From: Panopea generosa
Lineage: Eukaryota > Mollusca > Bivalvia > Adapedonta > Hiatellidae
Assembly (NCBI GenBank): GCA_029582155.1
Contig: CM055895.1
Coordinates: forward strand, 22,766,462 to 22,830,461
DNA: 64,000 nt
Direction: 5' to 3'
Part shown: positions 1-12,500 of the stretch, piece by piece
Layout: each line of letters opens with the position of its first letter
How positions within the stretch are numbered: position 1 is the first letter of the stretch
Position numbers and translations under genes: made by a program
Notes under the pieces: generated by a model
What the model was told of the DNA's origin: nothing
The model's database searches: none
The model's input: only the letters and a program-made list of their open reading frames with translations

Positions 1-376
1 AAATTGTGTAAACAAAATGTAAGGTTTACTGATATTTGGAAAACATGTTAAGCATGTAGCATGGCCTTTCGTAAACAAATTCAACACTTTTATATCAACT
101 AAAAATAAAAACATGTTGAAACATTCAAAATGCACCAAAGAAGCGTTGAAAAACTACTCTCGAAACTGTGACTGTTTCTTAACTTGTATTCTACTTTCTT
201 CATATGTCTATATGCAGAGAGAAGTTTTTTATTATTATTATTATTCAGGAATGCGTTCAGCACCGTTAAACAGCAAACTCGTTTACTGTCTGGTTATCTA
301 AATGTATTGCGTATTGTGTACTAATTTGAGGTTGAATCAGTGTCCAGGAAAATATGTTAGTTAGCGTTAGCAAACG
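1..376. other. AT-rich sequence, no gene seen
   Basis: Contains a short (TTA)n run near 229-245. No exon, SINE head or inverted repeat is recognised. The missing DRG2 C-terminal exon is not here. Confidence 0.5.
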
Positions 377-970
377 TTGAACCGAACTGAACGCGGCCCT
401 GGCAAGATAAAGCCCTATTGTCGCAATCACAACACATTATTCAGGGCAACTGAACATCTGCTTGGTGTCAGTAACGATGCTGCTCTTGGCACTGTTTGCC
501 ATCGTCCAAGAAACTTGCACAGAATTTCAAACTCGGTGTGTAAATTTGTATATGTACAACTCCACAACATTGGTCATTTCAGACGGTACCTACCCAGCGA
601 TGCCACGAAATCCCTTGTGAATTGCAAGACTACATCACGATTGGATTATTGTAGTGCACTTCCAATACCATACTGAACAATTAAACTGCAGCGTGTCCAG
701 ATCACAGCCGCTCGCATTATAAGCTAACAAGGACTTACAATACCCAATTCTGGCCTACACTTACAAAACCCTACACAATCAATTTCCAGACTTTATTAGA
801 CACATAATAAAACTGTACAGAAACTTAAGGCCGCAAGACTCCGTGACAAGAATCGAACTGTGACGTATGGCATTCGACGCTTAATGTTTGCGCCTAACTT
901 ACGGAATTCTCTTCCTGCTAACATCACCGATACTCACACAATTGCTGCTTTTAAAAGATTGCAAACTGGC
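377..970 (+). mobile_element. 3' end of a CR1/L2-type LINE
   Basis: Reads LHNIGHFRRYLPSDATKSLV then SRLDYCSALPIPY with LQRVQITAARII after a stop, and further on APNLRNSLPANITDTHTIAAFKRL. These are the conserved thumb and C-terminal motifs of CR1/L2-type reverse transcriptases. Stops and frame changes show decay. The minisatellite that follows grew from its last codons. Confidence 0.75.
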
Positions 971-1415
971 TGCATTTAAAAGGCTGCACACTGGCTGCTT
1001 TTAAAAGATCACACACTGGCTGCATTAAAGATCGCACACTGGCTACATTTAAAAGGTCGCACTCCGGCTGCATTTAAAAGGTCGCACACTGGTTTTATTT
1101 AAAATATCTTACATTGGCTTCACTTAAAATATTGCTCACTGGCTGCATTTAAAATATCGCACACTGGTTGCATTTAAAATGTCGCATTGGCTTCATTTAA
1201 AATATCGCACACTGGCTGCATTTAAAATATCGCACACTGACTGCATCTTAAATATCGCACACTGGCTGCATTTAAAATATCGCACACCGGCTGCATTTAA
1301 AAGGTCGCACACCGGCTGCATTTAAAATATCGAACACTGGTTGCATTTAAAAAAGGTCGCACACTGGCCGCATTTAAAATATCGCACACTGGCTGCATGT
1401 AAAATATCGCATTTA
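950..1415 (+). repeat. 25-bp minisatellite, about 18 copies, derived from the LINE C-terminus
   Basis: The unit is about CTGCATTTAAAATATCGCACACTGG, with variants carrying AAAAGGTCGCACAC. The first units (GCTGCTTTTAAAAGATTGCA) are the LINE codons for AAFKRLQT, so the array extends the coding end of the element. Confidence 0.85.
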
Positions 1416-1420
1416 AAGCA

Positions 1421-1873
1421 TGGTAATAACTTATTTATTTTTGCTGAACTATTTAAACTGATCGAGTAGTTTTTATAACGTTACTAGTGTTTATTTTAAT
1501 CAGATACGCAGTATTTTACCATAATCTAACAACGTTTTATGTGTGACAATTTGTATAATTTTGTATGTATATGTATAATATATATATATTTTTGTATATG
1601 TATGTATACTTTTTTAATTTTATGGTCGTTTTATATTTTAGACATGGTCCTTAACTTTAATAATGCTTGAAGTAAGGAATTTGCACATTTCTAGTTCATT
1701 TACGGTTCTCTATGGCAAAAAAAGTTTATCAGTATGGTATATAATATATGTATTATCATAGACTTAATAGTGTTATAATTAAATCTCTGGTATTATTTTA
1801 CAATGTTTTCATCATGTCTTTAAAACTGGCTGGACACCACTAATTTTATATGTAAAGATTATTAGATATGAAT
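1421..1873. other. AT-rich spacer, no gene seen
   Basis: Contains a TA/TG-rich low-complexity stretch at about 1555-1610; otherwise nothing recognisable. Confidence 0.5.
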
Positions 1874-2120
1874 GGGTCCTCCGTGGCCGAGTGGTCTTAA
1901 AGTTACCGTTAACTTTTAAAGATCACTTACCTCTCACCGCTAAGGTAGTAGGTTCGAGTCCCGTTCGCTCCAAAAACTTATGTGAGACTGTTTGTCAGTT
2001 ATTTGCGGGAGGACGGTGGTTATATTCGGATTCATTTTGTGATCTTCCTCCGCCAATTAAACTGGATATGCCATATATAACCTGAACTATGTTGAAAATG
2101 GTGTTAACCTCATTCAAAAC
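1874..2120 (+). repeat. SINE-A copy (tRNA Leu/Ser-like head)
   Basis: The head has a pol III A box (TGGCCGAGTGGTC) and B box (GGTTCGAGTCCC), then a conserved body (GTGAGA..TTTGCCAGTTACTTGCGGAAGGA) and tail (GGATATGCCATATATAACCT, TGAAAATGGTGTTAAACCCC). It lacks cloverleaf closure, so it is a SINE and not a tRNA gene. Confidence 0.88.
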
Positions 2121-2283
2121 ATAATATGAAGTTTCATATCATACTCGACATCTTCGTAGATTGCTTCAATGTGTTGGAGAGAGAGTTGGATCGGCGGTTA
2201 ACATTGTCGTGTGTTCCTTTCGGATATATATTACAAAGGACTACATTTCAAGTAATTTTGTTAGTTTTAAATGACAGTATACA

Positions 2284-2783
2284 NNNNNNNNNNNNNNNNN
2301 NNNNNNNNNNNNNNNNNNNNNNNNNNNNNNNNNNNNNNNNNNNNNNNNNNNNNNNNNNNNNNNNNNNNNNNNNNNNNNNNNNNNNNNNNNNNNNNNNNNN
2401 NNNNNNNNNNNNNNNNNNNNNNNNNNNNNNNNNNNNNNNNNNNNNNNNNNNNNNNNNNNNNNNNNNNNNNNNNNNNNNNNNNNNNNNNNNNNNNNNNNNN
2501 NNNNNNNNNNNNNNNNNNNNNNNNNNNNNNNNNNNNNNNNNNNNNNNNNNNNNNNNNNNNNNNNNNNNNNNNNNNNNNNNNNNNNNNNNNNNNNNNNNNN
2601 NNNNNNNNNNNNNNNNNNNNNNNNNNNNNNNNNNNNNNNNNNNNNNNNNNNNNNNNNNNNNNNNNNNNNNNNNNNNNNNNNNNNNNNNNNNNNNNNNNNN
2701 NNNNNNNNNNNNNNNNNNNNNNNNNNNNNNNNNNNNNNNNNNNNNNNNNNNNNNNNNNNNNNNNNNNNNNNNNNNNNNNNNNN
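2284..2783. other. Assembly gap of 500 N
   Basis: Exactly 500 undetermined bases, the round number used for gaps of unknown size. The last DRG2 exon(s) may lie inside it. Confidence 0.99.
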
Positions 2784-3072
2784 GCACTACCAAAAAAAAA
2801 TATGGTTCATTTTTATAAATAATTGTCCAAGTTGACATTTTTACACATTTCCCCATGCAACTCACTCGCAGTCTTGAGACAGACTGATCCAAGCATATTG
2901 CATATGAAGTTTTGTTCCTATTGATTTAAGGGTTTACAAGAAAAATGTCATTGAAAATATTCTGTATCTTAGCAACAGTTTCCATGATAACATACACAGT
3001 TCTCAAAGGGCACCACCAAAGGTCATTGTAACCAAGTTTAGAATATTATTCAGCCTTTTGAATGAATGCTAA

Positions 3073-3395
3073 TACTGCAGCAGTGGTCAAGTGGCAAAGC
3101 TTCCTCCTTGCGGAAGGTTGTGGGATTGATCCCAGGCCAGGTCATACCAAAGACTTGAAAAATAGTACAAGAAGCTTCCTCGCTTGGCACTCAGCATTGA
3201 AAGGATAGTTCTAGCCTCCAGATCTAGTCTGGTGTCAGTATAATGTGACTGGGTAGGGTATCTTACCATGTGTTTGCAGCATAGCACTCATGTGTGGCAG
3301 CACTAAGAATACTGTAACAAGTAGACACTGTCTTGATGACTGAAATATTTTTGAAAGTGACCCTTAATACCATACAACAACAATGTGTTTCTTTT
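3073..3395 (+). repeat. SINE-B copy
   Basis: tRNA-like head with GCAGCAGTGGTCAAGTGGCA and a B box-like GGTTGTGGGATTGATCCC, then a body (CACTCAGCA, CAGTATAATGTGACTGGGT, ACCATGTGT) and tail ACCATACAACAACAA. It is downstream of DRG2 exon 11 on the opposite strand. Confidence 0.82.
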
Positions 3396-3473
3396 CAAAG
3401 CAATTGGGGTGGATGACATTAGCTGGCTAGAGAAATAATGCAGCCGAGTTAAAAATTAAAACATAAATCATAC

Positions 3474-3562
3474 CTCCTCTTTTCTTTGTGTAAACTCGCA
3501 CTAAAGCCAGTGAAGCCCAGACTCTCTCCAATACATAGTCAAGATTCAATTTCATGTTACAA
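3474..3562 (-). CDS. DRG2: DRG2 exon 11
   Basis: Codes (S)[20 protein letters not shown] then VRVYTKKRG. It contains the G5-type S-C motif and the start of the TGS-linker region (VYTKKRG). The acceptor is TTTCAG|TTGTAA and the donor is AGGAG|GTATGA. The next exon, coding the TGS C-terminus, was not found between 1 and 3473 outside the N gap. Confidence 0.94.
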
Positions 3563-6500
3563 CTGAAATTATACACAATATCGAAGTTCATGTATATAGT
3601 TTGGATGTTACAAAATTTTGCTAACAATCAATTTGTGGCAGTTTAAAACTGTCAGCCCATGAAAGAAATTGTTTCTATTTAAGGCCATGCAGGGTGTCAA
3701 TTTCAAGGCCACTAGTTGTTTTTTGTTTGAATTAACCCTTTACTCCATAGATATGCGTTTTACCGCACCAATCACGAAGCCCTTTGAAAACAGTGCAGGA
3801 AGATATCAGATTGCTCGTAACGAGCAATCTGAACAATTCCTGCACTGTTTTCCACTCTGTCAGTTAATATAAACATAATTCACCAAATAATTAAAAAGCC
3901 TTCTATACTAGAGGTGTCCAAAGGCGTCTATATTAGAGGTGTCCAAAGGTGTATATATGAAGAAAAGGGTTAAACTTATTTATTTTACCTTGATTGTGAA
4001 ACAAGTTCTCACAACAAATAACACCCAAGGTCTTTCTGGGCAGAACCAGTACTAAGCATATACAGATAAAGTGTCTTGCTCAAGGACACCACTCACATTC
4101 ATGGCAGAGGATCAAACCCATGACCCTCCGAGCATGGGTCCAGTGGTTTACCACTGGACAAACTCCACAAGTTAACATGCAGATATTAATACTTTATAGG
4201 ATGATATTTTCTAAAATTTCATAAATTTACAGAATATCTCAAATAGACACTGAATGAAAACAGTATGATTTAGAGATCAAGGTGTTTTACTTACATTCAA
4301 ATACACCAATATCTTTATATCACAGGTAAATATTTTTCTCATTAAAAGATGATACAATGTAGTAAACGTTTACAATGTAGTTAACGATGATACAATGTAT
4401 TAAACAATGATACAATGTAGTATTGTTTATATACAAACCTCATTACAACTGAATCTGGCTGCCGGGCTAATCTTTCAACCTCCTCCATAGATATTTGATC
4501 TATCTTATTATAAACCTTAAAATATATCAAATATAAGCATTTAAAAGTGCAATTTAATTGTTTATATAATCTACGCTTTAAGGAGGGCAAATAGACTAGT
4601 ATATCTTTATTAATTAAAGCTTTTGAAAGGACAAATATGTTGGTATTCACATTACCGTCAAAGTTTTCAAAAGGGCGAAAAAATCGATTTTCGCATTTTT
4701 ATTATTTACGCTTTCAAAATGTCAAATAAATCAAGTTTTTATAATCTATGCTTTCAAAAGGGTAATTAATTTTTTATTTTATAATTTAACCTTTCAAATT
4801 TTTTATAATGTACACTTTCAAAATTGCATTAAATCACTATTCACATTATCATGTTTTATAATCTATGCTTCCATGAAGTCAAATAAATCAGTTTTCATGT
4901 CATCTCTTTATAATCTAATGTGTAATTTTTAAAATATATTTCATAAAAGAAAGAATTTTATACATACATAAAGACAGGGCATGTAGACGCGACCTCCCAC
5001 AACAACATCAATAAATTCATCTGCCGTGCAATCATCTCTGAAAACCACCTCGGCATTAAATATTTCTGATTACAGATAAGGATAAAACAACTGCATTGGA
5101 TAAATATTGTAGTGAATGAATGAATGAATGAATGAATGAATGAATGAATGAATGAATGAATGAATGATACATGGTACAATACCCATGAGAGAAAGGTTTT
5201 CCAGTTGCATGTGGAAGGACATTCATTCTACTCCAGATTCATTCTGAGAGCTTCCTCCAACAGTAAAACTGTATTATGCCATATATAACCTGAAATGTGT
5301 TGAAAATGGTGTTAAACCCCATTAAAAACAATTGTTGTGTAGGAACTCTGGCAATACATTGAATAGCAGTCACGTCACACTTCACTACTGCTATACCAAT
5401 CACAACATATGATAAACACAAGGATACTATATTCATGTAAAATGAGCTGTACCATTTTTCACTAGTTTTTGTGAGAGGTACTGTGAGTTAAATTGATATT
5501 CCACCGCCTTTCTTTGGCTGAAATGTAAACAAGCAGAATTTTATAATGTAAACAAGTAGTACTTTATTATGTAAACAAGCAGTACTTTATAATGTAAAAC
5601 AAAACATGCAAGCTTATTAATAAAATATGGTAAATGCTTTTTAAAGGCATTTTTTTTTAACCTATCTAGCACAAGGTCGATTATTCATCGAAAGCGAGTG
5701 TATAGTATACCTACATCAGTTTAATGAATGTGCAATTCCCTTGCATCTATTTTTTTTTCTTATATATTTCTAAAATAAGACATTCTATTACTAACTATTA
5801 ATACAAGTACACACTTGCCATCTACTCTGAACTTTAACATCAATCAGATATTTTCATTTGCAACAAGTCAGTCATCAATTTAAAGCCATTGTAATGAGAA
5901 AGCCTAGTGTTCATATTTTATAGGACAAGAGGACCCATACAACAGGGCCAGAGGATGCTCAACTGGCTTATGATATTTATTCACTACTCAGGCTTCTCCA
6001 CAGGCCAATTAGGTACAGGGGTACCCCAACCCTTGACCATCAGAAATGGTATTCCCCTAGCACTTGAATTATTTAACAAAATTTTTGCAAAAGCTTACTT
6101 TCCTTTAAATCATTTTTTTTGCATATCTTTTCTCATTTTAATGCCTAAAATAAAACATACCAAATATTATGACTATAACTGATTAATAATGAATAATTTA
6201 AGTTTTACTAGTGAAATATTTTTCAGTGAGTGCGTTACACAGCGTTTGAAAATGTGTTGAAGGTGTTAACGCGCTCTTACATTAGCGCTTGCATTCCTTT
6301 CTGTGGAGAACCCTGCTATTCGAAACTTTGACATTCAAAGTTTGAGATTATATAAAGTTAGTGGTAATATCATTTCCTCAGTGTCGAAAACAAACTCTGA
6401 GGGTCCTCCGTGGCCGAGTGGTCTAAGGCGCTGTCACAAGATCACTAACCTCTCACCGCTATGGTCGTAGGTTCGAGTCCCGCTCGCTCCAAAAACTTTA

Positions 6501-9500
6501 TGTGAGAAAGTTTCCAGTTACTTGCGGAAGGACGGTGGTTCTACTCAGTCTGACTCAGTCTGAGGTCTTCCTCCACCTTTAAAACTGGATATGCCATATA
6601 TAACCTGAAATGTGTTGAAAATGGCGTTAAACCCCATTAAAAAAAAACTGATAGAGTGGTAAATGACCGACAGAATTTTAGTGTTCATACGTCAGCTGAA
6701 GAGAAAATAATAGCACACATGCATACATAGAAACATTTAGAATTTAGATTCATCAAGTCAAAAGGTATATTTCTAGAAAAAGTTTCAATTTTATTTGTAC
6801 AGTCAAAACTCATTTCGAATTCCGTGGGACCGTAAAAATAATTGGAAATAGCCGAAGTTCGATTTATCAGGAGTGTTCAACTTTTTACCGTTACCCCACC
6901 CACTTCATAAATCGTTGAAAATATACATGTTGTACATATAAATACCTATTTGTTGTTTTTTTTTCAATATAACACGTTGTCGTTATATTTACACATGATA
7001 TAAACTTTGTTTATATTGATGTGTATGGTGGATTTATCTTAAATCGTGGTAAATTCTACTGTTTACATGTGTTATTTTCTTCTATGCAAACGTATGTTGT
7101 GCGTTGTTATCCTTGTGTAGGCTAATTAATTATTTGCACAGTGCGTAAACATTGTATATTTTTGAATGTGATATAATAAATAAACAAAATATACTTTTAA
7201 TTTTTTTACTTTTAATTTACATGAATATCAAATAAATAGAAAAGGCAACTGAAATATAAACACAGGTTATATACAATCAATGGTTACAACAATTTTACAA
7301 ATAAAAAATAAGACGAAAAATAGCACATGTCAAAAACGTCTTCTAACACTTCGGCGTTGTTTTAATTAGCGTGTGTATCGCTCGGGTTTGTATCATAACA
7401 ATTTGATGACACAATTAACTAACCGGCCAGTACAGACACACGAAGCGATAAATTACAGGTATGGGATCAAAAATTATCACCTTCGACGGTTTGCCTTTAA
7501 TCTTCACATGGTGATAAAAATTCGAAATAACGAGTGAGAAATCAATAGATTTTAGGATTGAGGGACCAAAAAACAGATTCGAAATAGTGAATAATTCGAA
7601 TTACTGGAATTTGATATATCAGGAGTTAATTAATATAGAAATAGAAGGGAAAAAAACGGGACCGAACTTCAAATTTGAGATAAACGGAAATTCGAAATAT
7701 CAGAGTTCGAGTTGGTGAGTATCAACTGTATACTAATTCATATTTGTTTTTTTGTTTTTTGTCATGTAAATAAAACAATCAACATTTTTTGTTGTATGTT
7801 CATATATATACATGTATCTTTACTTGCCCCTGTTCATTTTGTAACAGCCACATGGCAACAATGCACATGTCACCAGTAAAGTTGCTAACAAACAAGAAAT
7901 GTCACTGGTAAGTGTCACATGCCTCCCAAATGGTTGTTGAAAAATAACAATATAATTATGTTATAAAAGGTAGCCATGTATGCATGAATATAAAGAGTAA
8001 CGGACTGATATTTCAGACTAGACATGCAATTTCATTTTTTTTTTACATTAAAGTGTGACCTTGACCTTTGTGTAACCTTGACATCTGATGTAATGGTCTG
8101 GGTATTTTAACAGTTAAATGCTGCTGAAATACCATCATGACATGCTGATCACTTGTGTCAAGCTATTTTAAAATCCCTAAATGTAAGACAAAGTTACAGA
8201 TCAATTGTTGATGAATTGAGCCAAGTTTTTTTGAAATCCACCCAAGTATGACAAAGTTAAAGGACAGACTTGAAATTTCAAACAGATTCAAAGTGTTGCC
8301 ATACATACTAAAAGTGTGACCTTGACCTTTGAGGTATGGGTCTTGGTCTTACTTATGACACATTGTCATGTCATCTTGATAAATTGATTCAAGTTAAAGA
8401 CAAAGTCACAGACCAGACACACAATATCAAACAAATTGAAAGTGTGACCTTGATCTTAAAAGGAAAGGTTCTGGGTCTTACATGTTTTTAAAATTTATCC
8501 ATAGATGACAGACCGGACAAGAAATGTCAAAATGACTGAAAGTGTTGTTAAACAAACTCAAATTGTGACCTTGACCTTTGAGTGGGAGTTTGGGCATTAA
8601 GTGCAACACGTCGTCATGTTATTTTGATCATTTATAACAAGTATTTATAAAAATCCATCTATGCATGACAAAGTTACAGGCCGGACACGAAATCTCACAC
8701 AGATTCAAAGTGTATTCAAACAAACTCAAATTGTGACCTTGATCTTTGAGATACGGGTGTGGGTCTTTCTCACGACACGTCATCATGTTATGTTGATTTA
8801 CCAAGTATCAATAAAATCCATCTATGCATGACAAAGATACAGGCCGGAAACAAAATACTGGATGGAAGGACGGACAGACGAACGGACGCTGTGATTACTA
8901 GATGCCACCCCAAATATCAATGGCATTGCAATTGATAGTTCAATGAAAACATCGTTTTCACAGATTTGTTTAATAATCAATTGCCATAAAAGTAAGGATT
9001 TAAAGGTGCCCAAAAACTGATAAGCAAAAGAATTGGATTTTTATTCTTTTATTGTTTAATTTCCTGGAGAAAATAAGCTTATCCGAAATCATTATAAATC
9101 ATTGTAAATACTGTACTGTACCTTACAATAAACATAGGGTAAATACGGTACTAAACCTTACAATAAACATAGGGTAAATACAGTACTGTATTGTATAATA
9201 AACATGGGGTAAATACGGTACTGTACTTTACAATAAACATAAGGTAAATACGGTACTGTACAATATAATAATCATAGGGCAAATAAGGTACTGTACCTTA
9301 CAATAAACATAGGGTTAATACGGTACTGTACCTTACAATAAACATAGGGTAAATAGGGTATTATACCGTATAATAAAGATAGGGTAAATATGGTAGTGTA
9401 CCTTATAATAAACATAGGGTAAATACGGTACTGTACCTTATAATAAATATTTGGAGTCCTTCTATTTAATCTGATTCCAACACTTTCCAACTCAGCTGTC

Positions 9501-12500
9501 AACAGCTCTCTGAAGAATATAACATAAACATTAAAGTGGAAGATTAGTGCAAACTAGATGGGTGAATAATAGTGTCTTACATGCAGAAATATTAATAGGT
9601 ATTAATTAAATTATTTCCTTGAATTGAGCTTAATGCCATTTTTCACACCAAAAAAAATGCATATTGCATCCAGTTTACCTGGTAATGGAACAAATGTATA
9701 TACACAACTCTTAAGTAGAAACAACATTGTACCGCAAGTAATTGTCAGGCTATTCACTTCAAAGTCTAGGACAGATTTGGGTCTTATCTCATAATAATCT
9801 ATGGCCTCAATCATTGAAGTAAAAAACCTCGACATAATGCCCAAGACCACTCTGCAAAATCACCTTGGTAGATATTCGATTGGGAAATTACATATTTAGT
9901 AAAAAAAACAGTGTATAAAGTAAAAAAACTGAACCAATTTTATAAATGTAAATCTATTGTAACAAGTTCTCTACACATCGCTTGAAAATGGTTTGTGGCA
10001 GACCACTGAGCGTAAACACTCTTACCTCCACGCTTGAATTCCAACTTGTGGAGAACCCTGTAATAAATTCTGTTTATTAAACAAGAAAATGTTTTCTTGT
10101 ATACCAGACATGGACTTCCAAGATTTTTACCGTATTCAGAAATTTCCTACTACAGCCCCCTCCATGTATCTTTTCTATGCTTCTCATGCTGTGATGTGAC
10201 ATAATTATTTGGCATAAATTATATAACCTTATGTCCCCAAAGCAGTTATGGTGAAAATATGATGATTAATGTAATTGGAGTAATTAATTATGTAATAAAT
10301 TTGGTATGCAAAGACATAATAATTCATGATTTTATAGAAAATTACATTCTGTGGGATAACTGTTGTCATTGGCAACTCGACAGAGCCACATTCCTACCAA
10401 ACAGAGCCATTTTCCAAAGTAAACATTTATTCCTTCGGACGGAATCTATCCATCAAACCCTTAAAAAGGTTCTTATACTGTAATCTTCTGTCTTAATTAA
10501 TATCTCTATTAGCTTTGCCAGCAACTATTTTCTCATATGAAAAACAGGCATGTCACTGTCCTATATTATTATAATGAACTGTTCCTTTATTTATTGACCT
10601 CTTAATAAATTATCCCTTGACCTTTGAATAAATACTTAACAAGGATCACCCTTCCCTTGACCATTGAATAAATATCTAACAAAGGTCATCTTTCTCTTGA
10701 CCATTGAATAAATACCCGAGAAAGGTCATCCTTCCGCCAAGAGCTGTCCCTATTGTGAAGTATTTTCTAATGGCCAACCTTAAATAAAACTGTTTTTACA
10801 CTAGACCCCTGTATTCTTCAGCTTTAAAAGGGTTTAACACCATTTTTAAGACATAACTGGTTATGCATTTTATTGGTGATATTGCTGAAAGACCACAGAA
10901 AGAATCAAGTAAATGGTAAATGTCAAGTTTGGCTAATCTGATCTCAACTGCATTTATCTTTTGATCTTACCCCATTTGATAACTGTGTGAAAAGACCTCA
11001 GCAGTGAGAGGTAAAATGATTTTGAGATGACATCTTAGACCACATGACCATGAAGGGCCCTATTAAGTTTAAGTAACTGGTAATTTATTTTATCAGACAA
11101 TATAATTATAATGTCAACCAATAGTTGTTGTTGTATGTTGTTTAGCGTCGTTTTCAACAATTTTTCAGTCATATCGCGACGTTGACTGCTTGAGACAGTA
11201 CTCTGAGCGCTGTCACACTGGAGTATCATGCCGCAGACACATGGTATGATACCCCACCCAGTCACATTATACTGACACCAGGCCGACCAGACCTAGAACT
11301 CTGCTCTAAATGCTAAGCGTCAAGCGAGGAAGCTTCTAGTACCATTTTTAAAGTCTTTGGTATGACCCAGCCGGGGATCGAACCCACAACCTTCCACATG
11401 CGAGGTGGACGCTCTACCAATAGACCACGCCGCGGTCTGTCAACCAACAGACAAGGTCTGTCCCCATGTGACATTACATCATGAAAGGCCATTTACTATC
11501 AGAAATTTTTATCTGGAGGCCAATATAGTGGCTCAAAATTTTAATAAAATATAATGGTAATGATCAAATCACTAGGCGAGTAAAACAAACATACTCATTA
11601 TTTGAAAAACAAGAGCTGTTTGAGGGTCAGCGAACTGGACTATTCAAATACTGAGAAATCATTTATTTTCATGGGTATTAAATTTCGTGGTTTCCACTTC
11701 AAAGACATATTCGTGGGGACTTAAATATGTTGAAAACCAATTTAAAACATATATATATTTTTTACACTTTCAAAATTGCATGCATAGTGCGTTCCAGTTG
11801 TTTACCTTTGCTGTAATTCACACATCGCACGTCAGGGTTTATGGCACCCTGCTGTGCCAATAAGAGTTGACACATGCCAATTAGTACCCTCATATACAAG
11901 TATGATATAGGACTAATTGTTATGCAAACACCAGGTGAGGAAAGGAGAAGTATGACATCTAATCCAGAAAGGGTTTCAGAATACTGGCCCGGTGTAAATA
12001 ACAATAGTGCCACATCACGTGACTGTAAACCAATGTGCTGTGTCTTTTAAGAGATTTGTTTGTTTTATTCATTAAAAATGTTCACCATATTTTTAATTAT
12101 AAAGAGAAACAATTATAGAATAGAATAAAAAAATACCACTAAATAAAAGATATTACTTCACTTGAAACTTGTGTTTTAGTCTTCTTTGTATGCATGCATA
12201 CTGTCCTTTTACAATGTTTAACACTTTTTTTACAATGTTTACCATAGGCCTATACGTCACATTGTTTCAACTCGATAGCATTTTGCTGCAAGGCGAAGGT
12301 CTATTTTTAGCAACTCTGACATAAGATAGAAGTAGGGTAAATTATAACACATCTCGCTTCACACACACGTCTACGAATTAAAGATGATATGAGCATTAAA
12401 TAAAAAATTCTTGCACTATTTATAAAATCATCAATGTAAATATTGATGCAATTGACAAAGAAAATAACAAAATAAAGCATGGATTATTTACCACAATGTG

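Noticed and set aside
2126-2892. Open frames spanning the N gap on both strands
   Set aside because: Their length comes from the undetermined bases; the real ends show no family features.
5907-6182. 91-codon open frame on the plus strand
   Set aside because: No domain, low-complexity C-terminus, and it lies in a DRG2 intron.
6401-6495. Functional tRNA gene (Leu/Ser type)
   Set aside because: A and B boxes are present, but the sequence continues into a conserved SINE body and recurs about a dozen times; arms do not close into a cloverleaf by eye.
7884-8912. Helitron
   Set aside because: Internal arrays are common in Helitrons, but no Rep/helicase coding, 5' TC or 3' CTRR with hairpin could be placed.
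9611-9850. 79-codon open frame on the minus strand as an extra DRG2 exon
   Set aside because: DRG2 exons 6 and 7 join in phase and match the family without any insert.
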